A stretch of 50,681 bases of DNA. It comes from Bacillus sp. ZZV12-4809. Its GTDB lineage: Bacteria; Bacillota; Bacilli; Bacillales; Cytobacillaceae. The stretch lies in contig NZ_VCRN01000031.1 of the NCBI RefSeq assembly GCF_009849585.1, positions 1 to 50,681 on the forward strand, read 5' to 3'. The number at the start of each line of letters is the position of its first letter. The stretch's first letter is position 1. The notes under the pieces were generated by a model that did no database searches, was not told the origin of the DNA, and saw only the letters and a list, made by a program, of their open reading frames with translations. Below are positions 43,525 to 50,658 of this stretch, in pieces. The position numbers were made by a program, and so were the translations under genes.

Positions 43525-43949
43525 TGAAGTATTTGAGGTATATTTTTGAAGTCGTTAATTCACTTGGAATATTCGGCAGCCGAACATTCTTTTTAGTGAA
43601 ACTGCGGCTTTTTATTATGTTTTATGCTCTTTAGGATTTTGAAAGAGTAAGTATGTGTTTGTAATTAAGAATAATTTGTGTGGACAGCTTAACGCTGAAT
43701 GTTCTTCTTAATCATCTTCTGTAAACCAGACACTTCTCCGTATTTTTACTTCATTAAGTTTCTTACCATTTAAATATTAAAATCTCAGAGAGCATCTAAT
43801 CGGAAAGGATTCCGATTCAACCTGATTCCCACTGGCGCGGTCTCGGAGCCGTAAGGATGGAAGAGAGGCAGGGCTTTCATTGTTTTAGGTAATAATTAAT
43901 TAACTCAAATATATCTCTAATAAGGACAGTTTCTTACTGTCCTTTTTTA
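43525..43949 (+). ncRNA. Candidate ~425-nt structured non-coding RNA
   Basis: Between a consensus promoter and a perfect terminator (AAGGACAGT-TTCTT-ACTGTCCTT, 43922-43944, then a T tract) there is no plausible gene. Hairpins include an outer TTCACT/AGTGAA stem enclosing GAAT-TTCGG-CAG-CCGAA-ATTC (43559-43600), ATCGGAA-AGGA-TTCCGAT (43799-43816) and a C/G-rich folded block (43821-43872) with CCTG...CAGG and TTCC...GGAA pairings and GGCGCGG...GAGCCG. I compared it with RNase P, tmRNA, 6S, SRP, T-box and the common riboswitches and found no match. It may be a small RNA, or a leader that ends before folD. Confidence 0.45.
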
Positions 43950-43960
43950 TTTATTTTAAA

Positions 43961-44017
43961 AAAACACGAACATTTAAGTGAGTTTTAGTTTAATTATTTG
44001 TGTTTTTGTGCTATTAT
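43961..44017 (+). promoter_or_regulatory. folD promoter with possible PurR box
   Basis: TATTAT (44012-44017) has a weak TTTAAT 17 bases upstream. AAACACGAACATT (43963-43975) differs from the PurBox consensus AWWWCCGAACWWT at two positions; a second, inverted half is poorly preserved. folD belongs to the PurR regulon of B. subtilis, so the site is plausible. Confidence 0.4.
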
Positions 44018-44046
44018 GGATTTATTAACATAGCTTTTCAAAATCG

Positions 44047-44115
44047 CAGTGACTGACGACAATGCGGAATTAACCGCTGGGGAGCTGCGTCTATGTATAG
44101 CCGGTCGTCTGGGCA
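44047..44115 (+). ncRNA. ZTP (pfl) riboswitch upstream of folD
   Basis: The aptamer blocks match the pfl motif: GTGACTGACGAC, a GCGG/CCGC hairpin, GGGGAGC, then GCCG and GTCGTCTGGGCA, with GACGAC pairing GTCGTC. ZTP/ZMP signals shortage of 10-formyl-THF, and such riboswitches commonly control folD, purH and other one-carbon genes. The frame that reads through here (from 44049) is therefore not coding. Confidence 0.88.
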
Positions 44116-44146
44116 GAGATAAGGGATACCCTTGTCTCCTTTTTCA
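44116..44146 (+). terminator. Expression platform terminator of the ZTP riboswitch
   Basis: GAGATAAGGG pairs with CCCTTGTCTC (one U-G) around ATA and is followed by CTTTTTTC. A second small hairpin (GGAAAAGC with GCTTTTCC) lies just before the folD ribosome binding site. Confidence 0.85.
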
Positions 44147-44204
44147 TAATAAAATGGAAAAGCCCGTAAGCCTAATAGGAGCTTTTCCTTTAGGAGGAAT
44201 ATGC

Positions 44205-45089
44205 ATGGCGAAAAAAAAGATTATTCTTGATGGAATTGTTGTAGCAAAACATGTGAAGGATCAATTGAAGAATCGTATTGAAGACCTAAAGGGAAAAGGT
44301 GTTGTGCCTTGTTTAGCCACTATTTTAGTGGGGGATGATCCTTCTTCTGAAACCTATGTAAGGATGAAGGGCAATGCATGTGAGAAGCTTGGCATTTTAT
44401 CAAAACGTATTCATATGTCAACTGACACAACAACAGAGGAATTATTAGATAAGATTGCAGAACTCAATAATGATCCATCTGTACATGGAATCCTTCTTCA
44501 GCATCCTGTACCTGGACATATAGATGAACGCAAAGCTTTCGAAGCCATTGCCATTGAAAAAGACGTAGATGGTGTTACAAGCCTCGGATATGGACAAACT
44601 GCTTTCGGATTTGGTGAATATCCGTCCTGTACACCTGCAGCTATTTTGGAAATTATGGATTATTATAAATTGGAAGCTGAAGGCAAGCATGCAGTTGTTG
44701 TTGGCAGAAGCCCTATCCTGGGAAAGCCGGTCTCTGCCCTTTTGCTTAATCGTAACGCAACAGTCACTACATGCCATTCATATACCCAAAACCTGCCGCA
44801 AATTGTAAAGCAGGCTGATCTTGTAGTTGCAGCTGTAGGAAAACCTAACTTTATTAAGGGTGAATGGCTAAAAGAAGGGGCTATCGTCCTTGATGCCGGT
44901 TATAATGAAGGAAATATTGGAGATGCAGAGTATGACAGCTGTTTTGAAAGAGCATTTGCTATCACTCCTGTTCCTGGCGGAGTAGGACCGGTTACAATTT
45001 CCATGCTTTTAAAACATACTGTACAGGCCGCTGAAAAGGCTCAAAATAAAGAGGGAATCGCCGTAAATAGTCAATTTATCACTAATTGA
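44205..45089 (+). CDS. folD: Methylenetetrahydrofolate dehydrogenase/cyclohydrolase
   Basis: The 294-aa enzyme has both FolD signatures: SETYVRMKGNACEKLGI with the catalytic Lys, and VVVGRSPILGKPVSALLLNRNATVT with TPVPGGVGPVTISMLL near the end. It converts 5,10-methylene-THF to 10-formyl-THF, feeding purine and formyl-Met synthesis. ATG 44205 has TTTAGGAGGAAT immediately upstream; a longer frame from 44049 would cover the riboswitch. It is set apart from the usual nusB-folD-xseA cluster, so it may be a relocated or second copy. Control is by the ZTP riboswitch and possibly PurR. Confidence 0.95.
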   Translation: MAKKKIILDGIVVAKHVKDQLKNRIEDLKGKGVVPCLATILVGDDPSSETYVRMKGNACEKLGILSKRIHMSTDTTTEELLDKIAELNNDPSVHGILLQHPVPGHIDERKAFEAIAIEKDVDGVTSLGYGQTAFGFGEYPSCTPAAILEIMDYYKLEAEGKHAVVVGRSPILGKPVSALLLNRNATVTTCHSYTQNLPQIVKQADLVVAAVGKPNFIKGEWLKEGAIVLDAGYNEGNIGDAEYDSCFERAFAITPVPGGVGPVTISMLLKHTVQAAEKAQNKEGIAVNSQFITN

Positions 45090-45109
45090 AAAATTGGCTT
45101 CCAAAAGGA

Positions 45110-45246
45110 TTGACTTATAGTTGGGTGTCGTTTATTATTAGGTTAACGCTGTAAAGATCGTTATATACTTTTTGGATAAGTAGTCGTAGCTGCAAAGAAA
45201 TGTAGGCGATCGTTCATCCTCATTTCTGGCACCTGCGACTTTTTTA
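45110..45246 (+). promoter_or_regulatory. Promoter and terminator-like leader of the first csp gene
   Basis: TTGACT (45110-45115), a 17-base spacer and TATTAT (45133-45138) precede a long 5' UTR of about 160 bases. Its hairpin (AGTCG...CGACT with AGAAATG/CATTTCT inside, 45181-45241) ends in T6 before csp. This fits a cold-shock leader that folds differently with temperature or acts as an attenuator; the mechanism is inferred. Confidence 0.6.
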
Positions 45247-45302
45247 TGTTTAAGTTTAATGGTACATTTATAGTGAAAAACAATTTATTGGAGGCAACAC
45301 AA

Positions 45303-45503
45303 ATGAACACAGGTAAAGTTAAATGGTTTAATGCAGAAAAAGGTTTCGGATTCATCGAATCTTCAGAAGGTCAAGATGTATTCGTACACTTCTCCGCTAT
45401 CCAAACTGAAGGTTTCAAAACTTTAGAAGAAGGTCAAGACGTAACTTTCGAAATCGTTGAAGGTAACCGTGGACCTCAAGCTGCTAACGTAACAAAAGCA
45501 TAA
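45303..45503 (+). CDS. Cold-shock protein (CspB/CspA family)
   Basis: The 66-aa protein is a single cold-shock domain with RNP1 KGFGFIE (residues 13-19) and RNP2 VFVHFS (about 26-31). It binds single-stranded RNA/DNA and melts RNA structure at low temperature. ATG 45303 has TGGAGGCAACACAA upstream; a longer frame from 45246 would include leader sequence. A very strong terminator follows at once, and a DEAD-box helicase and second csp lie downstream. Confidence 0.96.
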   Translation: MNTGKVKWFNAEKGFGFIESSEGQDVFVHFSAIQTEGFKTLEEGQDVTFEIVEGNRGPQAANVTKA

Positions 45504-45515
45504 TTTTGCTTAATG

Positions 45516-45551
45516 AGGTGATGCATGTCTAATCATGCATCACCTTTTTAT
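45516..45551 (+). terminator. Terminator after first csp
   Basis: AGGTGATGCATG pairs perfectly with CATGCATCACCT (12 bp), followed by T4. Confidence 0.9.
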
Positions 45552-45805
45552 GTTTGCTTATCCACTTTGTAGCCTTCAGCATTCCTCAAAACAGATCTTC
45601 TGCAACACCTGCTTTTAGGATATGTATTTTTCATTTCACCCAATTAAAATTCTTCACTTACAAAAAGTTTAAAATTAGTGCAAACGGAAATGTAAAAAAG
45701 AGATGCAAACTGGAAAGCCTAGTAAAGTGTCAATGTCTTTATACAAAAACAAAAACAGTCTTTCAGTACCTAATAACATATGTAATTCAAGGAGGAACTT
45801 ATATT
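45552..45805 (+). other. 254-bp gene-free leader of cshA
   Basis: The stretch between the csp terminator and the helicase start has no ORF, a run of A/T and short repeats (CAAAAACAAAAACAG), and ends in an AAGGAGGAACTT ribosome binding site. A long untranslated leader is common for cold-induced helicases, but I see no single dominant hairpin. A clear sigma-A promoter was not found. Confidence 0.4.
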
Positions 45806-47260
45806 TTGACAACTTTTTCAGATTTTGGCTTAAGTAATGAAATAGTAAAAGCCCTTTCCAATATGGGCTTCGAGGAACCAACACCTATTCAGGCACAGGC
45901 TATTCCAATTGGAATGCAGGGCAAGGATATGATTGGCCAGGCGCAGACTGGAACTGGAAAAACTACTGCTTTCGGTGTACCGCTTTTAGAGCAGATTGAT
46001 TTAAACGAAGGAATTCAAGGCCTTGTCCTTGCTCCAACAAGGGAGCTTGCCGTACAGGTAGCTGAAGAATTAAACCGTATAGGACAGGTAAAAGGTGTCC
46101 GGACACTTCCTGTTTACGGCGGTCAGGATATTAGCCGCCAAATACGTGCACTAAAAAAACACCCTCATATCATTGCAGCTACACCAGGAAGATTAATTGA
46201 CCATATTGAAAGAAAAACAATTCGTTTAAGCAATATCAAAATGGTCGTTCTGGATGAAGCTGATGAAATGCTCAATATGGGATTCATCGAGGATATCGAA
46301 AGAATTCTAAGTGAAATTAAAGGGGAGCGCCAAACCCTGCTTTTCTCTGCTACAATGCCGAGAAGAATTCAGACCCTTGCTGAAAAATTCATGCAGGAGC
46401 CTGAAATGGTTAAAGTGAAAGCAAAAGAAATGACAGTTAAAAATATTGAACAGTATTATATGGAAACGCATGAAAAACAAAAATTTGATGTGCTTTGCAA
46501 TTTGCTGGATATACAATCACCTGAGCTGGCAATTGTATTTGGCCGGACAAAAAAGCGTGTAGATGAAGTGGTGGAAGGTCTTATTAAGAGAGGATATTCT
46601 GCTGAAGGAATTCATGGAGATATTCCTCAGGCGAAAAGAGATCAGGTAATCCGCCGATTTAAAGAACAGACAATCGATATTATGGTTGCGACTGATGTTG
46701 CTGCCCGGGGCCTAGATATTTCAGGTGTATCTCATGTTTATAACTTCGATATCCCGCAGGATCCTGAAAGCTATGTTCACAGAATTGGACGTACTGGCCG
46801 TGCAGGTAACAAAGGACTCGCGATCACGTTCGTTTCACCAAGAGAAATCGACCACCTGAAGATAATCGAAAATGTTACAAAGAGCAAAATGGCGAAAAAG
46901 CCTGTACCATCATTTAAGGACGTTGTTGCAGGCAACCAGCAGGCGACTATTAATAAACTTTTAGAAGTAATTGAAAGAGAAGAGCATGCAGACTTCAAGA
47001 GAGTGGCGGAAAACCTTCTTGAAGATACAGATTCTGTTACCATGCTTGCAGCAGCGCTGAAATTACTGACTAAGGGTCCTGATGTAACTCCTGTTAAATT
47101 AACTGCTGTGGAACCTATCCGTGTCAGAAAGCCTAAAGGTGATCGTGGAGGAAGAAGATTCGGCGACAGGTCCAGAGGCGGCGGACGCGACAGAAGAGAT
47201 TTTAAAGGCGGCCGGGATAGACGAAGCAGCAAGCCGCGCAGTAATAGCAATAAGGGATAA
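45806..47260 (+). CDS. cshA: DEAD-box RNA helicase CshA
   Basis: The 484-aa helicase has all core motifs: the Q motif ([12 protein letters not shown]), motif [24 protein letters not shown] in [11 protein letters not shown], the C-terminal RecA domain with [11 protein letters not shown] and [10 protein letters not shown]. The tail (about residues 440-484) is Arg/Gly-rich ([14 protein letters not shown]) and binds RNA. In B. subtilis CshA works in the RNA degradosome and at ribosome assembly in cold. The start is TTG 45806 since AAGGAGG lies 8-9 bases upstream; a longer frame from 45554 is in the leader. It sits between two csp genes. Confidence 0.93.
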   Translation: MTTFSDFGLSNEIVKALSNMGFEEPTPIQAQAIPIGMQGKDMIGQAQTGTGKTTAFGVPLLEQIDLNEGIQGLVLAPTRELAVQVAEELNRIGQVKGVRTLPVYGGQDISRQIRALKKHPHIIAATPGRLIDHIERKTIRLSNIKMVVLDEADEMLNMGFIEDIERILSEIKGERQTLLFSATMPRRIQTLAEKFMQEPEMVKVKAKEMTVKNIEQYYMETHEKQKFDVLCNLLDIQSPELAIVFGRTKKRVDEVVEGLIKRGYSAEGIHGDIPQAKRDQVIRRFKEQTIDIMVATDVAARGLDISGVSHVYNFDIPQDPESYVHRIGRTGRAGNKGLAITFVSPREIDHLKIIENVTKSKMAKKPVPSFKDVVAGNQQATINKLLEVIEREEHADFKRVAENLLEDTDSVTMLAAALKLLTKGPDVTPVKLTAVEPIRVRKPKGDRGGRRFGDRSRGGGRDRRDFKGGRDRRSSKPRSNSNKG

Positions 47261-47399
47261 TTCGCAGCCTGAAAAGCAATAAAAGATTTTTTTTCAGTGC
47301 TTTTTGAATATTTTATTATAAAAATTGAGGAATTTACCCATATTAGTAAATGCAGGGGAAAATTACTCTGTGAGTTATAGATATTAGGAGGAAATTTAC

Positions 47400-47600
47400 A
47401 TGGCAACAGGCAAAGTAAAATGGTTTAACTCAGAAAAAGGTTTTGGTTTTATCGAAGTTGAAGGCGGAGAAGATGTATTTGTTCATTACTCTGCAATCCA
47501 AACAGAAGGTTTCAAAACCCTTGATGAAGGCCAGGAAGTTAACTTTGACATAGAGCAGGGCCAGCGTGGACCACAAGCTGTAAATGTAACAAAGTTATAA
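47400..47600 (+). CDS. Second cold-shock protein
   Basis: A 66-aa cold-shock domain protein with RNP1 KGFGFIE and RNP2 VFVHYS, very similar to the one at 45303 (core differs at about 15 positions). ATTAGGAGGAAATTTAC supports the ATG. Two csp genes flanking cshA suggest one gave rise to the other by local duplication. A leader of about 140 bp follows the helicase gene. Confidence 0.95.
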   Translation: MATGKVKWFNSEKGFGFIEVEGGEDVFVHYSAIQTEGFKTLDEGQEVNFDIEQGQRGPQAVNVTKL

Positions 47601-47607
47601 TGATGGA

Positions 47608-47637
47608 TTAGAGAGTCCCTTGATGGGGCTCTCTTTT
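47608..47637 (+). terminator. Terminator after second csp
   Basis: AGAGAGTCCC pairs with GGGGCTCTCT around TTGAT, followed by T4. Confidence 0.85.
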
Positions 47638-47685
47638 AATTTTTCGGGGTATATAAGGTATAACAGCAGGGAGAAAGGACTGGTC

Positions 47686-48189
47686 ATGATTAAAAAAATC
47701 CTTATTTTATCAGATACTCACATGCCAAAGAAGTCAAAAAAGCTGCCGGAAGTACTGTTGAAAGCAATTAACGGCTGTGACTTAATTATTCATGCAGGCG
47801 ACTGGCAGACCAGCGAGCTCTATCATGAATTAAAAAAGTATGCGCCAGTTGAGGGGGTATATGGAAATACAGATAATGATGAAATGCACACCATTTTAAA
47901 GGAAAAAATACTGCTTGAAATAAATGGCTTTAAAATAGGAGTTGTCCATGGACATGGAAAGGGTAAAACAACTGAAAAAAGAAGTATTGAGGCTTTCGGA
48001 GATGGAAAAGTTGATGCTATTATATTCGGGCATTCACATATCCCGGTCAACAAACTTCATAATGGGGTTATCCTGTTTAATCCCGGGTCTCCGACTGACA
48101 AGCGCAGGCAGCCGAACTATTCGTTCGGCACCCTGGAAATTGCAGATGAGTTAATATTTAATCATGTTTTTTTCGATTCAAAGGAATAA
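47686..48189 (+). CDS. ysnB: YfcE/MJ0936-type metallophosphoesterase (YsnB-like)
   Basis: The 167-aa protein has the calcineurin-like metallophosphoesterase motifs in order: LSDTHMP near the N-terminus, HAGDW, GNTD, VHGHG and GHSHIP. These bind two metal ions and hydrolyse phosphodiesters or phosphomonoesters. B. subtilis YsnB is the closest recognised homologue; the natural substrate is unknown. ATG 47686 (with GGGAGAAAGGAC) is preferred over the 5'-longer frame that would overlap the csp terminator. Confidence 0.9.
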   Translation: MIKKILILSDTHMPKKSKKLPEVLLKAINGCDLIIHAGDWQTSELYHELKKYAPVEGVYGNTDNDEMHTILKEKILLEINGFKIGVVHGHGKGKTTEKRSIEAFGDGKVDAIIFGHSHIPVNKLHNGVILFNPGSPTDKRRQPNYSFGTLEIADELIFNHVFFDSKE

Positions 48190-48213
48190 ACCTTTATTAA
48201 ACCTTTAATATAT

Positions 48214-49044
48214 TCAGTTAAATTCATAATAATCCTGAGTGCCGTATGGCTCAAAGCCGCAAGATTTGTATAATGAAAGAGCATGGTCATTTTCTGCAGC
48301 GACTTCAAGATGCACCCAGTTGATTCCCCTGCTGTGCTGAAGATTAACAACATTGGTAAGGGCGCTTCTGCCGATTCCTTTTCTCTGGAATAAAGGATCG
48401 ACAGCAAAGCCGTAAATCCACGCAGCATCTTCTTCTGTTTGAATCCTGATCTTGCCGGATTTTACCCTTTTGTATTCTATAATAAATGTCTTTTCATTTT
48501 CACAGTCGAAGTTAGTATTATTATTAAATGCCTCTGCCTCTTCTTTTGGAATATTAAAGCATACAGTATCAAGGTGATTAATGAAATCCAGGTCACTGCT
48601 CTCTGCTTTCCTCATAGTGACTTCTGGGTTATTTGCTCCGATACTCGCACTTTTATGGCGTTTCATTTGATACTCGGAGAATGAATAAGTGCAAGGCAAT
48701 GACTTTATAAAGCCTTTCGCAGATTCTGAAGTGGCTGGTGCATTGATAAGCAATTTGTTTGCCTCAGTTAACTGTTTTGCTGCTTCATTAAATAAACTGC
48801 AGAATATCCCCTTGCGTCTATGATCCGGATGAACCATTCCGCATATTTCCACCGGGCCGCCGAAATTGTAAAGAGCAAGGTACCCTATTAATTTTCCGCT
48901 TTGATCATAATGAAAATAGTCGTTTTTCTCATCTGCAGGTCTTGATTTCAAAGTATCCCAGTTTAATTTTAATTTGATATTCTCTGCCTCTTCACATATT
49001 TGCTGTAAAGAGTGGATATCGTCTAATTGTTTTTTGGTCAGCAC
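48214..49044 (-). CDS. Protein with two GNAT domains
   Basis: The 276-aa product contains an N-terminal GNAT-like half (GYLALYNFGGPVEICGMVHPDHRRKGIFCSLFNEA, about residues 55-90) and a C-terminal GNAT half (IYGFAVDPLFQRKGIGRSALTNVV ... ALSLYKSCGFEPYG). The second half keeps the acetyl-CoA loop RKGIGR; the first keeps HRRKGIF. Double GNATs of this type include YncA-like and mycothiol-synthase-like enzymes, but the substrate is not known. A GGAGGCCGCC site supports the start at 49044. It converges with ysnB. Confidence 0.85.
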   Translation of the reverse strand: MLTKKQLDDIHSLQQICEEAENIKLKLNWDTLKSRPADEKNDYFHYDQSGKLIGYLALYNFGGPVEICGMVHPDHRRKGIFCSLFNEAAKQLTEANKLLINAPATSESAKGFIKSLPCTYSFSEYQMKRHKSASIGANNPEVTMRKAESSDLDFINHLDTVCFNIPKEEAEAFNNNTNFDCENEKTFIIEYKRVKSGKIRIQTEEDAAWIYGFAVDPLFQRKGIGRSALTNVVNLQHSRGINWVHLEVAAENDHALSLYKSCGFEPYGTQDYYEFN

Positions 49045-49126
49045 TCAGGCGGCCTCCTGTATAAAAAATTGATAAACCAATAATATAAGAAAACGGTTTA
49101 AACGAATAGCCCTAAATTTAAGGCTG

Positions 49127-49235
49127 TTGATTGCAGTGGAAGGTACGAGATTCCGGCGGGATTAATAGGGACAGATGAGACCCGGCGTCCAGCTTTGGGA
49201 CTAACTGCCCCACGATTCGCTGAGCAGCCTTGACC
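49127..49235. repeat. Degenerate copy of a Bacillaceae dispersed intergenic repeat
   Basis: The strings GATTGCAGTGGAAGGTACGAGATTCC, GGCGGGATTAATAGGGACAGATGAGACCC and CGAAAATCAAC follow the order of a common intergenic repeat of bacilli (GAGCGGAAGGTGCGAGACTCC...GGGACAGGTGAGACCCC...GCGGAAATCAAC). The arms are partly complementary. It is non-coding and lies in the 281-bp gap between two unrelated genes. Confidence 0.65.
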
Positions 49236-49325
49236 CGAAAATCAACGTACAGCTTTAGCTGTGATTGAAATTATGTAAATTAAGAAAGCTATATGTTAGG
49301 ATTGTATGGTTAAGGAGGAGATATA

Positions 49326-49718
49326 ATGAAAAATTTCACTGTAAAGTTTCATAAGGAAGACACTATACAGCAAATGCTTGTTCAGAAGCTTAATGAGAAT
49401 GATTTTGAAAAATATACTGAAGGCGGAACCAGGCATTTATTTGAATTGAACTCAAATGTCGGTTATTTTATCTTTTTTGACGCTGTCGATAATGAAGGTA
49501 AAGAGTCTTACATGGTTCTCCAATATGAAGGCGAATCAGAAGAACCCAGTGCATGCTTTGCTTTTGAATTAAAGGACTTCTATCAATTCACGGCTCTTTA
49601 TCTGAATGACCTTGATTTTAATGAAGGAAATAATGAGGACAGGGAAGAGGCTTATACACCTATACAGCATTTGGCACATTTAATGTATCACATAATTGAA
49701 GAGGGAAAGGATATATAA
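49326..49718 (+). CDS. Small acidic hypothetical protein
   Basis: The 130-aa protein is acidic and soluble, alternating beta and helical segments (HLFELNSNVGYFIFFDAVDNEGKESYMVLQY ... QHLAHLMYHIIEEGKD). It has a TTAAGGAGGAGATATA ribosome binding site, so is surely expressed, but no family is recognised. It converges with the DUF6509-type gene at a shared terminator. Confidence 0.7.
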   Translation: MKNFTVKFHKEDTIQQMLVQKLNENDFEKYTEGGTRHLFELNSNVGYFIFFDAVDNEGKESYMVLQYEGESEEPSACFAFELKDFYQFTALYLNDLDFNEGNNEDREEAYTPIQHLAHLMYHIIEEGKDI

Positions 49719-49724
49719 ATAAGG

Positions 49725-49755
49725 TAAAAGAGCAGGTGAACCTGCTCTTAATTTT
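49725..49755. terminator. Bidirectional terminator
   Basis: AAGAGCAGGT and ACCTGCTCTT are exact complements (10 bp) around GA, with T runs on both sides. Confidence 0.85.
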
Positions 49756-50041
49756 TTTCCTCGGAAAGGCTGTCACGGCAGAAAGCAGAAACTGTTTTTT
49801 CTTCATCTTCATCTAAAGCGAAATCTAATACAGTTCCGGACTCTCCTTCAACAAAATGATAATTAAGAATCCTCTCGTCTTCTCCATTTTTGAAATAAAG
49901 CACTCTAAGCCTAATGCCATTCTCTGAATATAGTTCATCCTCTTCATCCACATCAATATCTAAAAAGAATTCGTAGCGGTCACCTGTTAAAATGCCTGTT
50001 GGATCTTGTATGTACTCAACGGTATAACTTGTAATGTCCAT
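49748..50041 (-). CDS. DUF6509-like small acidic protein
   Basis: The 97-aa product reads MDITSYTVEYIQDPTGILTGDRYEFFLDIDVDEEDELYSENGIRLRV, which resembles the DUF6509 family of bacilli (sequence pattern by memory). It is acidic and beta-rich. ATG at 50041, with AAAGGGTGAAGACC upstream on the minus strand, is preferred over a longer frame from 50134. Function unknown. Confidence 0.75.
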   Translation of the reverse strand: MDITSYTVEYIQDPTGILTGDRYEFFLDIDVDEEDELYSENGIRLRVLYFKNGEDERILNYHFVEGESGTVLDFALDEDEEKTVSAFCRDSLSEEKN

Positions 50042-50161
50042 GGTCTTCACCCTTTCTATCGCTGCTGTACATGTCATTATACACTTTTCCCGGATTTGGT
50101 TAATAGTATTTAACAATTTTTTGCTGCTCTTCAATGTTTAAATCTGCAGGTTTAGAACTTT

Positions 50162-50190
50162 TTGACAGCATCATTTAAATATGTTATACT
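50162..50190 (+). promoter_or_regulatory. Consensus sigma-A promoter of the ydjO-type gene
   Basis: TTGACA (50162-50167), a 17-base spacer and TATACT (50185-50190) are near consensus. It starts a 5' UTR of about 120 bases. Confidence 0.8.
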
Positions 50191-50225
50191 ATTTTTAGTT
50201 AAAAGAATATAATATTGCCCATAAA

Positions 50226-50280
50226 CACTTGTTATATAGAGCCAGTGGTTCGTCACTTTATATAGCAAGTGATTTTTATT
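50226..50280 (+). promoter_or_regulatory. Attenuator-like leader hairpin of the ydjO-type gene
   Basis: CACTTGTTATATAGAG pairs with CTTTATATAGCAAGTG (16 bp with two G-U), enclosing a small GTGG-TTCG-TCAC hairpin, and is followed by a T-rich run. It lies between promoter and gene. The placement of such a terminator-like hairpin in the 5' UTR fits a temperature- or factor-dependent attenuator. Confidence 0.6.
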
Positions 50281-50317
50281 TTGGGTAAGGGTCTTACTCT
50301 TTGGGAGGTGCCTGTTT

Positions 50318-50527
50318 ATGGCAATGGGATTTGGCAGAAAAAACATGGAAGAAATCAAGGTTGAAGAAGTGAAAATTTGGGAGTGTACATCTGAGGCCTG
50401 CAATTGCTGGGTAAGGGACAATTTCAAAAGCAGCCAGGTACCTCTTTGTCCGATTTGCAAAAGTGAAATGAAAGAAACGACTAAAGAGCTGCAAGTCGTT
50501 AACAATAACAGCATATTCTCTAAATAA
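50318..50527 (+). CDS. ydjO: YdjO-family cold-inducible protein
   Basis: The 69-aa protein matches the YdjO family: MAMGFGRKN at the N-terminus and a four-Cys knuckle (CTSEACNCW ... CPICKSEMKE) that could bind zinc. YdjO is described as a cold-inducible protein in Bacillus. TTTGGGAGGTGCC precedes the ATG. Its leader hairpin resembles in role those before csp genes in this window. Terminated by the inverted-repeat hairpin. Confidence 0.88.
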   Translation: MAMGFGRKNMEEIKVEEVKIWECTSEACNCWVRDNFKSSQVPLCPICKSEMKETTKELQVVNNNSIFSK

Positions 50528-50553
50528 TTGAAGGGGCGATCTAATCGCCCCAG

Positions 50554-50586
50554 GCTGTCGAGAAACTCTCGACAGCTTTTATTTTT
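50554..50586 (+). terminator. Terminator after ydjO, shared with the inverted repeat
   Basis: GCTGTCGAGA pairs with TCTCGACAGC around AAC and is followed by TTTTATTTTT. Confidence 0.85.
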
Positions 50587-50603
50587 ATCATTAACTTTAT
50601 TAA

Positions 50604-50632
50604 TTCACCGCGTTAATTTGATATAATATAAT
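50604..50632 (+). promoter_or_regulatory. Sigma-A-like promoter in right inverted repeat
   Basis: TTCACC, 17 bases, TATAAT, with an overlapping second TATAAT. It reads toward the truncated gene at 50659 and mirrors 50-78. Confidence 0.6.
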
Positions 50633-50658
50633 TAATTTTACTTAGGATGGTGGATGGC

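Noticed and set aside
43780..43900. Cobalamin, SAM, TPP, glycine or T-box riboswitch
   Set aside because: I compared the conserved strings of these classes on both strands; none is present beyond short chance matches.
44049..44204. N-terminal extension of FolD from GTG 44049
   Set aside because: The region is the ZTP riboswitch and its terminator, and a strong ribosome binding site precedes ATG 44205.
46777..47406. 209-aa minus-strand frame
   Set aside because: It is antisense to the CshA 3' end, with Leu/Pro/Arg content produced by the RGG-rich sequence on the other strand.
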